Source: an uncultured Eubacteriales bacterium
GTDB taxonomy: Bacteria; Bacillota; Clostridia; Christensenellales; Pumilibacteraceae
Direction: 5' to 3'
DNA length: 10,385 nt
Assembly (NCBI GenBank): GCA_900555875.1
Contig: USNB01000030.1
Span: 1 to 10,385, forward strand
Notes under the pieces: generated by a model
Database searches by the model: none
What the model saw: the letters and a program-made list of their open reading frames with translations, nothing else
What the model was told of the DNA's origin: nothing
Shown here: positions 1 to 6,587 of the stretch, in pieces
Numbering within the stretch: the stretch's first letter is position 1
How the letters are laid out: each line of letters opens with the position of its first letter
Program-made: the position numbers and the translations under genes

Positions 1-1
1 A

Positions 2-1411
2 ATGCTCATAAGTGAACTTTTGAATGTGGATGCCGACGCTGACGTCGGCGGGATAGGCTACGGCGATATGTGCCGCAGAGGAGATCTGTACTTTTGTCTG
101 CACAAGGGCGACAGGCTGACGGCAGATATGATATTTGCGGACAGCAGAGGCGCCGCCGGAATAGTATATCCGTCCGGGACGCGCCATCCGTCCGGCTCCG
201 CATGCTTTTTGCCGTCAGACGACGTGCGGCGTGACTTTGCGCTCGCTTCCGCCGCATTTTACGGCAGACCGGCAGACGGACTTACGATGATAGGCGTAAC
301 GGGTACGAACGGCAAGACGACCGTTACCCACATAACGGCGCGCATACTCGAAGAAGCGGGTCACCGCGTAGGGCTGATAGGGACTAACGGCGCAAGGCTG
401 GGAGAGAAGAAATACGATTGTTCCCTCACAACGCCAGATCCGCCCGAACTTCATCGCATATTGCGCGAAATGTCCGACGACGGCGCGGATACGGCTGTAA
501 TGGAGGTATCCGCGCATGCTCTTGCGCTTAAAAAAGTCGAAGGGATAGTTTTTACCGTTGCCGCGTTCACCAACCTGACGCTCGATCATCTGGACTTTTT
601 CGGCAGTATGGAGGAATACAGACGGGCGAAACTATCGCTGTTCGATCCCTCTCACGCGCTTGCCGGCGTCGTCAATGTGGACGACGATACGGGCGTGCGT
701 ATATCGCGCGTCGCCGGCATACCGCTCGTGACTTACGGCTGTGATAATCCGAGCGACGTGTTCGCCATCGATTACGAAGCGAACGAAAACGGATGCTCGT
801 TCGTAGCGAATCTTATGGACGACGTGACAGATATGGAATATTGTGCGCCCGGTCGTTACAACATGAGCAACGTGCTCTGCGCGTCTGCGATAGCCAAGGT
901 GCTCGGGATCGAGACCGATACGATCGCACGCGGAGTGCGCGGAGTGCGCGGAGTCGACGGCAGATTCGAGATAATCAGGGGCAAGGGCAAGCGCGTCGTC
1001 ATAGATTACGCTCATACGCCGGACGGGCTGGACAAGGCGCTGCGCGCGGCAAGGGAGATTACCGAAGGTCGCGTGATCACGGTATTCGGCTGCGGCGGCG
1101 ATCGGGATAAGAGCAAGCGTGCGGCTATGGGCGAGATAGCGGGCGAGCTGTCCGACTTCGCCGTGATCACGAGCGATAATCCTCGCAGCGAACCGCCGGA
1201 GAAGATAATGGAGCAGATCGCATCCGGGATGCACGGCGGAAATTATATCGAAAAAGCAGACAGGCGCGAAGGGATAGAGTGTGCGCTCGACATGTGCCGC
1301 GAGGGCGATACAGTAGTCATCGCGGGCAAAGGACACGAGGACACTCAGGAGATATGCGGTATCAAAACGCATTTTTCCGACGAGGAAACGGTGAGGGAGC
1401 TTTTGAAATGA
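2..1411 (+). CDS. murE: UDP-MurNAc-L-Ala-D-Glu:meso-DAP ligase
   Basis: Cytoplasmic Mur ligase that adds meso-diaminopimelate to UDP-MurNAc-L-Ala-D-Glu using ATP. The 469-residue product shows all three Mur domains. The N-terminal UDP-binding domain starts with a family-like MLISELL at residue 1. The ATP P-loop GTNGKTT is at 101-107, MEVSAHAL at 167-174, and NLTLDHLDFFG follows at about 191. The lysine expected to be carbamylated is in YRRAK (about 210). The C-terminal domain has HTPDG near 338, DNPR at 392-395 and AGKGHE at 441-446. DNPR is the signature that selects meso-DAP over lysine, so the wall is predicted to be DAP-type. The ATG lies at the second base of the window, so no ribosome site can be seen, but family alignment of the N-terminus supports this start. 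The stop overlaps the mraY start (ATGA). murF, which usually follows, is absent. An extra-looking Gly-Val-Arg repeat precedes GRFE at about 311-322. Confidence 0.95.
   Translation: MLISELLNVDADADVGGIGYGDMCRRGDLYFCLHKGDRLTADMIFADSRGAAGIVYPSGTRHPSGSACFLPSDDVRRDFALASAAFYGRPADGLTMIGVTGTNGKTTVTHITARILEEAGHRVGLIGTNGARLGEKKYDCSLTTPDPPELHRILREMSDDGADTAVMEVSAHALALKKVEGIVFTVAAFTNLTLDHLDFFGSMEEYRRAKLSLFDPSHALAGVVNVDDDTGVRISRVAGIPLVTYGCDNPSDVFAIDYEANENGCSFVANLMDDVTDMEYCAPGRYNMSNVLCASAIAKVLGIETDTIARGVRGVRGVDGRFEIIRGKGKRVVIDYAHTPDGLDKALRAAREITEGRVITVFGCGGDRDKSKRAAMGEIAGELSDFAVITSDNPRSEPPEKIMEQIASGMHGGNYIEKADRREGIECALDMCREGDTVVIAGKGHEDTQEICGIKTHFSDEETVRELLK
929..955 (+). repeat. Three tandem 9-bp units inside murE
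   Basis: The unit CGCGGAGTG occurs at 929-937 and 938-946, and again at 947-955 with one change in its last base. It is in frame and encodes Arg-Gly-Val three times, just before the conserved GRFE stretch of the MurE C-terminal domain junction. Perfect 9-bp identity suggests recent in-frame duplication by slippage rather than selection on the protein. Confidence 0.7.
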
Positions 1412-2391
1412 TAAGGGTAGCGATAGGATTCGTGCTCTCTCTCGGGCTGAGCGCAGCGCTCATGCCTCTCGTCATATCCCTGCTGAGCAGGCTCAAAGCC
1501 CGTCAGCCCATACTCGGCTATGTGGAGAGCCATAAAAACAAGAGCGGCACTCCCACCATGGGCGGAGCGGGCTTTGTGCTTGCCGCAGCGCTGCCGTTCG
1601 CATTTCTTTTGCGCGGCGATCCTTCCACGGCTCTCGTATGTCTCGTCGTTACGGTCGGTTACGGCGTGATAGGGTTTACGGACGACTATATCAAGGTGAC
1701 GGGAGGCAGAAACAAGGGCCTCGGCGCTGGATGGAAGCTCTTTCTTCAGTTTGTGGTCGCGTGCGCCGTTTCGGCATATGCGTTTTTCGGTACTGCCGTG
1801 GGAGGAGAGATCCTCGTCCCGTTTACGGACAAGCCCGTAGATCTCTCGTATTTTGCGCTCCCGTATTACGTGTTCGTTTTTCTCGCCTTCACGAATTCGG
1901 TTAATCTCACGGACGGGCTTGACGGATTGGCGGCAAGCGTTACGGAGATATTCCTTTTGTGTTTTGCCGCTCTTCTGGTCGTTTGTTCGGCTTTCACGCC
2001 GACGGAAGGACAGGTGAACGAGCTGCTGCTCATCGCGTGTTTTGCGGGCGCTCTTGCGGGCTTTTTGTGCTTCAACCGATATCCGGCAAAGGTCTTTATG
2101 GGCGATACCGGTTCGCTCGCGCTCGGCGGTCTGCTTGCGTCATTGTCCGTCCTTACGGGGCTGGGGCTGTCGGCTGCGATAATAGGCGTGATGTATGTGG
2201 TGAGCGCGCTGTCCGTCATCATACAGGTCGCGGTCTTCAAAATGACGAAAAAGCGCGTATTTCTCATGAGTCCCGTCCACCATCATTTCGAATGTAAAGG
2301 TATACACGAAAACCATATCGTCGCGGCATATACCGCAGTTACCGCAGCGGCGGGCGTGTGCGTGATCGCGCTGACGTTTTTCTTTTCGTAA
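1408..2391 (+). CDS. mraY: Phospho-MurNAc-pentapeptide translocase (lipid I synthase)
   Basis: Integral membrane enzyme that transfers phospho-MurNAc-pentapeptide from UDP to undecaprenyl phosphate, giving lipid I. The 327-residue product has about ten hydrophobic segments and the family's diagnostic motifs in order: GTPTMGG (47-53), TDDYIK (91-96, with the paired aspartates needed for Mg2+ and catalysis), NSVNLTDGLDGL (163-174), MGDTGS (231-236) and the loop HHHFE (291-295). Length is normal for Gram-positive MraY. The ATG at 1408 overlaps the murE stop as ATGA. GAGGGAG at 1393-1399 lies 8 bases upstream as a ribosome site, so the longer in-frame reading from 1279, which lies inside murE, is not needed. 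Translational coupling with murE is likely. Direct murE-mraY adjacency without murF is unusual. Confidence 0.96.
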   Translation: MIRVAIGFVLSLGLSAALMPLVISLLSRLKARQPILGYVESHKNKSGTPTMGGAGFVLAAALPFAFLLRGDPSTALVCLVVTVGYGVIGFTDDYIKVTGGRNKGLGAGWKLFLQFVVACAVSAYAFFGTAVGGEILVPFTDKPVDLSYFALPYYVFVFLAFTNSVNLTDGLDGLAASVTEIFLLCFAALLVVCSAFTPTEGQVNELLLIACFAGALAGFLCFNRYPAKVFMGDTGSLALGGLLASLSVLTGLGLSAAIIGVMYVVSALSVIIQVAVFKMTKKRVFLMSPVHHHFECKGIHENHIVAAYTAVTAAAGVCVIALTFFFS

Positions 2392-2424
2392 CATATACGC
2401 GTCCGGACGTTCATATAATGCGGT

Positions 2425-3681
2425 ATGGACTTCAATGGGATCAGAGCGCTCGTTATGGGAAAAGGCGTCAGCGGGAAAGGAGTCGCAGACGTTCTCGGAA
2501 AACTCGGAGCGCGCGTAACGGTGCGCGAAGGCAGAACGTTGCCCGAACTCGCTGGCAAATACGATATGGTGGCGGTCAGTCCGGGACTGCCTCCCGATCA
2601 TCCGATATTCGGCGAAGCGAGCCGTCTCGGCATAGAGATAGCGAGCGACATATCGATCGGCGCCATGCTGTGCACTGCGCCCGTCATAGCGGTAACGGGT
2701 ACCAACGGAAAGACAACCGTCGTAAGTATGCTCGGCGCGATATACGACGAAGCCGGAATAAGGGCGGCTGTCTGCGGCAATATAGGCCGTTCTTTCTCGG
2801 AATGCGCATATGCAGGCGGCTATGAAAGGGCTGTGCTCGAATTGTCCAGCTTCCAGCTTCTGCATGCCGGGGCGCTAAGGGCGCATATAGCGTGCATATT
2901 GAATATAACCCCCGACCATCTCGACTATCACGGCAGCATGAGCGCTTACCGTGCGGCGAAGATCAGGATAGCCGACCGCCAGACGTCGGGGGATTTTCTG
3001 CTCGTGCCCGGCGATCTCGATATTTCGGCGGCGCGCGGATCGGCGGAAGTTCTGCGCGAGGGAAAGGATTTTTATGCGGACGGTCATCTGACGGTCATGG
3101 GGAAACGCATAATGCCTGTATGCGATATAGCGGTGCAGGGTGCGCACAACGTTTCGAACGCGTTGTTTGCCGCGGCAGCGGCATATGCGGACGGTGTGCA
3201 GGAAGACGCCATAGCCCGTGCGCTTTCGGTGTTCCGCACGGGCGCGCACAGGATAAGCGAAGCAGGGATGTGCGGCGGCACGGTGTTTTACGACGATTCA
3301 AAGGGGACAAATCCGGCGGCGACGTTGGCTGCCGCGAGATGCATGAAAGGGAATACCGCTCTTATCGCGGGCGGCAGTGACAAGATGTGCGATTTTACCG
3401 ATATGTTTGAACGCATGCCCCGGAACGTCACGGCAGTTTTTCTTACCGGAGACAACGCAGGTAAGATGGCGGATGCTGCGAGACGTGTCGGAGGACGTGC
3501 AGTCATAGTTTGCGATACGCTGCGCGAATGCGTGACTCTTTCGGGGCGCGGAGGATATGACAGCGTATTGTTCTCGCCTGCGTCGGCGAGTTTCGACAGG
3601 TATGCGGATTATGCGGAAAGAGGCAAGGCTTTTGAACGCGAGATCGGACGGCTCGTTTCCGGATCGGTCGGACAGGTTTAA
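2425..3681 (+). CDS. murD: UDP-MurNAc-L-alanine:D-glutamate ligase
   Basis: Cytoplasmic Mur ligase that adds D-glutamate to UDP-MurNAc-L-Ala, the step before MurE. The 418-residue product has the N-terminal Rossmann-like nucleotide-sugar domain (MGKGVSGKGVA, 11-21), P-loop GTNGKTT (92-98), LELSSFQL (138-145), NITPDHLDYHGSM (160-172), a YRAAK lysine near 179 expected to be carbamylated, and the C-terminal domain with AHRI (274-277), DSKGTNP (291-297; the family usually has DSKATNP), LIAGGSDK (313-320) and LFSPASASFD (382-391). It is slightly shorter than the common 440-460 residues. The start is 33 bases after mraY. No Shine-Dalgarno site is visible upstream of 2425, but no better in-frame start exists. 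Its 3' end overlaps the likely start of ftsW. Confidence 0.95.
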   Translation: MDFNGIRALVMGKGVSGKGVADVLGKLGARVTVREGRTLPELAGKYDMVAVSPGLPPDHPIFGEASRLGIEIASDISIGAMLCTAPVIAVTGTNGKTTVVSMLGAIYDEAGIRAAVCGNIGRSFSECAYAGGYERAVLELSSFQLLHAGALRAHIACILNITPDHLDYHGSMSAYRAAKIRIADRQTSGDFLLVPGDLDISAARGSAEVLREGKDFYADGHLTVMGKRIMPVCDIAVQGAHNVSNALFAAAAAYADGVQEDAIARALSVFRTGAHRISEAGMCGGTVFYDDSKGTNPAATLAAARCMKGNTALIAGGSDKMCDFTDMFERMPRNVTAVFLTGDNAGKMADAARRVGGRAVIVCDTLRECVTLSGRGGYDSVLFSPASASFDRYADYAERGKAFEREIGRLVSGSVGQV

Positions 3682-4780
3682 GCGTATAGATCTGCCGCTT
3701 GCGGTCATGACCGTCGTCATGCTCGCTTTCGGCGTACTGATGGTTTTTTCCGCCTCATCATACAATGCCGAGCTGAATTACGGCAATAAGTATTTCTTTA
3801 TGACGAAGCAGCTGACGGGCTGCGCGGGCGGCATGGCGGCGATGGTCGCTATGACGCTGCTGGATTATCGCAAGCTGTTTAAGATCCGCTTCGTTCTTCT
3901 CGGCGTCAGCGTTCTTCTCCTCGCGCTCGTTCTCATTCCGGGAATAGGCGTGGAAAACTACGGCGCGCGCAGGTGGCTGGATCTCGGCTTTACGACCCTT
4001 CAGTCCAGCGAGGTAGCAAAAGTGGGATTTGTGATATATGCTGCGGCATATATGGCAAAATGCGGCGAAAAAATGACGACGGTAAGAGGATGGCTTCCTC
4101 TTTCCGCCGTCGGTCTCGCGCTATGCGTACTCATCATGCTCGAACCGAGCATGTCTGTCACCATGTGTCTCGCGCTCGTAATGCTGACGATGCTGTTGAT
4201 GGGCGGTATGCGCCTGCCGCATATGTTGCTCATCATAGTGCCTCTCGTGCTTGCCGCGGTAGTGCTCATAATAGTGGAGCCGTATCGCTTTTCCCGTCTT
4301 ATGGCGTTCCTCGATCCGTGGTCGTCTCCTCTCGAAGAGGGATATCAGCTGCTGCAGTCATATTACGGATTGGGCGCCGGCGGCATGTTCGGCGTAGGGC
4401 TGTTCAATTCAAGGCAGAAATATCTGTTTCTGCCTTTTGCGGAGAGCGATTTCATATTCTCCGTAATAGGCGAAGAGCTGGGACTGGTCGGCTGTACGCT
4501 CGTTATGGCGGGATTCTGTTTTATGATATACCGCCTTGTCTCGATAGCAAAGAACGCCGCCGACCGCTTCGGCTGTTATCTTTCCGGCGGTATGGCGGCG
4601 CTCATAGGCATCCAGGTGTGTATAAATATTGCGGTCGTCTGCGGATGTATCCCGCCGACCGGTATCCCGCTGCCCTTTATAAGTTCGGGATCAAGCGCCC
4701 TTGTCGTCTTTTGCGGAGGGATCGGTATCTGCCAGTCCGTCCGTCTGCGCAGTCACGTCTCCGTCAGCGCTCTGCTGTGA
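3632..4780 (+). CDS. ftsW: SEDS-family septal peptidoglycan polymerase FtsW
   Basis: Polytopic membrane glycosyltransferase that polymerises lipid II at the division septum with a partner class B PBP. Using the TTG at 3632 it is 382 residues with about ten membrane segments. Visible SEDS motifs are VFSAS in the first segment, GARRWLDLG (about 111-119), ESDFIF (271-276, holding the conserved catalytic aspartate), IGEELGLVG, and PPTGIPLPFISSGSSAL (about 341-357). FtsW is favoured over RodA by position in a mur cluster directly after murD. The start is uncertain: the reading frame is open from an ATG at 3557, with ATGs at 3602 and 3611, all deep inside murD. I chose TTG 3632 because AAAGAGG (3617-3623) sits 8 bases upstream and the murD overlap falls to 50 bases; a GGAGG before 3557 is only two bases from that ATG. 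The last 29 codons lie opposite the end of thiT. Confidence 0.92.
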   Translation: MNARSDGSFPDRSDRFKRIDLPLAVMTVVMLAFGVLMVFSASSYNAELNYGNKYFFMTKQLTGCAGGMAAMVAMTLLDYRKLFKIRFVLLGVSVLLLALVLIPGIGVENYGARRWLDLGFTTLQSSEVAKVGFVIYAAAYMAKCGEKMTTVRGWLPLSAVGLALCVLIMLEPSMSVTMCLALVMLTMLLMGGMRLPHMLLIIVPLVLAAVVLIIVEPYRFSRLMAFLDPWSSPLEEGYQLLQSYYGLGAGGMFGVGLFNSRQKYLFLPFAESDFIFSVIGEELGLVGCTLVMAGFCFMIYRLVSIAKNAADRFGCYLSGGMAALIGIQVCINIAVVCGCIPPTGIPLPFISSGSSALVVFCGGIGICQSVRLRSHVSVSALL

Positions 4781-5644
4781 GCCCGAGGGAGCGGACTCGC
4801 CTGTAGCCGCAGCAGGTCTGCGCTTTTTGGTCTCGAGCATTACGCCCTTCATGAGTTTATCGAAGTTCTTGCTCGAAAGTAGTGCGAGCGATACGACAAA
4901 TGCGATGAGGCAGTCTATTATGCAGAATGAGTTGTAGCCGAGGCTGTATCCGAGCACAAAACCTGCCGGCGCGGGGGAATACCAGAGATCCCAGAACAGT
5001 ATCCCGGAGAGCACATGGCTCACATATCTGACGACGATGTATGCAGCAAGCCCTATGTAAAATCCGCAGTTGGATATGAGCGCGAATCTCTTGCTTCCCG
5101 TTGCCGCCGCGCGCTTTTTGCTCACCCATCCGAATGCCCCGGTAAGGCTGAGCGCCATATACGGTATCACGTAATCGAGCAACATGCTCCAGGGACTGAC
5201 GATGTACGGTCCCTGCGTCAGCTGGAGCAGCATGAATACCGTCGTGACTATAAGACCCTTGCGGAAACCGAAATAATAGCAGTATATCGATACGGGGAGT
5301 ATAGACGCAAACGTGATCGTGCCGCCGAGATTGAGGCTGATGCCGAATAGCGACAGTACGTATGACATGGCAAGGCATACCGCTCCGTAAACGAGATCTT
5401 TTGTCGTGAACGTGAACCGTTCGCCCGTTCGTCTGGCTTCTATTATCGAATAGACGACGGTGGGCACGGCTGCAATGACGACTACCGCGATGAGGAATAC
5501 GGCGATGAGCCAGCCTGCGGTCTCTACGCCCGAGAAATCGAAACCTGCATGAGTAAAGCCGGGATCTATCTCTATAGACGGCAGGTCGGAGTCACTGCTC
5601 GGCAACACGAATGCACCGAGACCGGACATCAACGATGAGAACAT
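4691..5644 (-). CDS. thiT: ECF-type thiamine transporter substrate-binding protein ThiT
   Basis: Membrane S-component expected to capture thiamine and work with a shared ECF energising module (EcfA/A'/T), not encoded here. The family core spans about residues 80-260 of 317. It has NLGGTITFASILPVSI (about 105-120), FGFRKGL, LLQLTQGPYIVSP (139-151), LLDY (155-158), then H210, W218, Y233 and N238 in YVSH, ILFWD and GYSLGYN, which match the thiamine-binding residues known from Lactococcus ThiT. Identity is reinforced by the TPP riboswitch upstream. ThiT is normally about 180-200 residues. This one carries an extra N-terminal region with a hydrophobic segment (about 43-68) and a polar, probably disordered C-terminal tail (about 272-317). 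The ATG at 5644 follows GAAGGAG (plus-strand 5651-5657) by 6 bases. The open frame continues upstream to 5971, but that would translate the riboswitch. The tail runs antisense through the end of ftsW. Confidence 0.92.
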   Translation of the reverse strand: MFSSLMSGLGAFVLPSSDSDLPSIEIDPGFTHAGFDFSGVETAGWLIAVFLIAVVVIAAVPTVVYSIIEARRTGERFTFTTKDLVYGAVCLAMSYVLSLFGISLNLGGTITFASILPVSIYCYYFGFRKGLIVTTVFMLLQLTQGPYIVSPWSMLLDYVIPYMALSLTGAFGWVSKKRAAATGSKRFALISNCGFYIGLAAYIVVRYVSHVLSGILFWDLWYSPAPAGFVLGYSLGYNSFCIIDCLIAFVVSLALLSSKNFDKLMKGVMLETKKRRPAAATGESAPSGSQQSADGDVTAQTDGLADTDPSAKDDKGA

Positions 5645-5660
5645 ATTATTCTCCTTCGGG

Positions 5661-5696
5661 AAAAACAAAAAGTCCGCTTCCGGAGGGAAGGGGACT
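5661..5696 (-). terminator. Intrinsic terminator of the TPP riboswitch
   Basis: Read on the minus strand, AGTCC-C-CTTCC then CGGAAG-C-GGACT form a stem of two five-pair blocks (plus-strand 5671-5696). The stem is followed by five T, G, five T (5661-5671). It lies between the riboswitch aptamer and the thiT ribosome site, as expected for a transcription-attenuating expression platform that turns thiT off when TPP is bound. The AGGGAA at the 3' edge of the aptamer (5727-5732) is complementary to TTCCCT in the terminator's 5' arm (5684-5689) and is a candidate antiterminator pairing. Confidence 0.9.
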
Positions 5697-5722
5697 GACC
5701 GCATGAAAAAATTTACGATCCG

Positions 5723-5814
5723 TGCTTTCCCTACGCGGGTACTAACCCACAGGTTCGAAGGGACTTTTACCGTGCGGTAAATTCTCAGCTGCGCGCTGGC
5801 AGCGCCCCTAAGCA
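5723..5814 (-). promoter_or_regulatory. TPP riboswitch (THI element)
   Basis: The minus strand carries the conserved TPP aptamer landmarks in order: P1 arm TGCTT, then GGGG, CTGAGA, CCCTTCGAACCTG, and GCGTAGGGAA, closing with AAGCA that pairs with the opening arm. A P3-region hairpin TTTACC/GGTAAA with loop GCAC is also clear, as is GGGT/ACCC for the P4-P5 arm. It controls thiT just downstream. TPP binding should favour the terminator at 5661-5696. Transcription from the promoter at 5823-5850 would begin only a few bases before P1. Confidence 0.96.
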
Positions 5815-5822
5815 ACGATAAG

Positions 5823-5850
5823 TGTATATCAAAACAGCTCCGTTTGTCAA
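5823..5850 (-). promoter_or_regulatory. Sigma-A-type promoter for thiT
   Basis: On the minus strand TTGACA (plus-strand 5845-5850) and TATACA (5823-5828) are separated by 16 bases. The predicted start falls just before P1 of the TPP riboswitch, so the aptamer sits at the 5' end of the transcript. Confidence 0.8.
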
Positions 5851-5909
5851 GCGAACGGGGCGAATTTTCGGCGCGATCCGATAAAGTGCCGAATATTTGC
5901 CGATATGAC

Positions 5910-5938
5910 TTGCGGAAGTGCGGAAAATGTATTATAAT
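5910..5938 (+). promoter_or_regulatory. Sigma-A-type promoter for thiN
   Basis: TTGCGG at 5910-5915 and a perfect TATAAT at 5933-5938 are separated by exactly 17 bases. Transcription should begin about 7 bases after the -10 box, at or next to the thiN ATG at 5946. No riboswitch or ribosome-binding site fits between promoter and gene. Confidence 0.75.
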
Positions 5939-5945
5939 CCGTATT

Positions 5946-6587
5946 ATGGACAACAACGCAAGAAAAGGCATATGCAGGATAATATGCGCCGGCGAGCGCT
6001 GCGATCTCGGATTTATCTCATCCGGGGACGATATGACGATAGCCGCCGACGGAGGTTACGACTATGTTCTCGATGCCGGGATAGTCCCCGATCTCGTTCT
6101 CGGCGATTTCGATTCGCTTTCCGCGCATCCTCACGGGAACGTCGTTCGCCTCAGCCCGGTAAAAGACGTGACCGATACTTTTGCCGCCGTCGAAGAAGGA
6201 CTTAAAGCAGGATACCGCGATTTTGAATTATATTGCTGCACGGGCGGCAGGCTTTCGCATACGCTTGCCAATATCGCGACCTTGAGATATATCGCGTCGC
6301 GCGGCGGGAAGGGAGTCATGAAAGGACACGGCTGCGAGATATATGTCTGCTCGTCGCAGGCAAGCATATCCGGCGATGTTTATTTCTCGCTCATCCCGTC
6401 CGGCGCGGAGGCAAAGGTGGAGATAAGGAACGCGGCTTACTCCGGATCGTTCGCGCTTACCGACCGAGACAGTCTGGGGGTGAGCAACGAACCGCTGAAA
6501 AACAAGATCGCCGCCGTGACAGTGCACGACGGCGAGGTTATAGTGATAGTCGAAGAAAAGCGGATCAGAGCACGCGGCAGCGAATGA
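5946..6587 (+). CDS. thiN: Thiamine pyrophosphokinase
   Basis: Cytoplasmic enzyme that transfers pyrophosphate from ATP to thiamine, making TPP in one step. The 213-residue product shows the N-terminal strand RIICAGE (11-17), ADGG (34-37), GIVPDLVLGDFDSL (45-58), KDVTDT (73-78), GGRLSHTLANI (100-110) and SNEPLKNKI near the C-terminus, a full TPK layout of normal size. The position after GGRL is usually Asp; here it is Ser104. The ATG at 5946 is chosen because the protein must include the first strand and no later start keeps it. The in-frame opening back to TTG 5844 would translate the promoter. No Shine-Dalgarno precedes it, and the -10 box ends 7 bases upstream, so a leaderless mRNA is inferred. 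It is divergent from thiT, whose riboswitch senses its product. Its last 23 bases overlap serA. Confidence 0.93.
   Translation: MDNNARKGICRIICAGERCDLGFISSGDDMTIAADGGYDYVLDAGIVPDLVLGDFDSLSAHPHGNVVRLSPVKDVTDTFAAVEEGLKAGYRDFELYCCTGGRLSHTLANIATLRYIASRGGKGVMKGHGCEIYVCSSQASISGDVYFSLIPSGAEAKVEIRNAAYSGSFALTDRDSLGVSNEPLKNKIAAVTVHDGEVIVIVEEKRIRARGSE

Noticed and set aside
632..1372. 246-codon minus-strand open frame opposite murE
   Set aside because: Shadow of murE: the His/Arg/Ala-rich product has no recognisable domain, and no promoter or ribosome site precedes it.
4701..4937. 78-codon plus-strand frame after ftsW
   Set aside because: It lies antisense to the thiT tail, overlaps ftsW, and has no ribosome site or recognisable motif.
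5844..5945. Extension of ThiN upstream to a TTG at 5844
   Set aside because: It would include the -35 and -10 boxes, lacks a ribosome site, and adds residues not expected in TPK.
5645..5971. Extension of ThiT upstream to 5971 (426 residues)
   Set aside because: It would translate the terminator, the TPP riboswitch and the promoter. The ATG at 5644 has a well-placed ribosome site.
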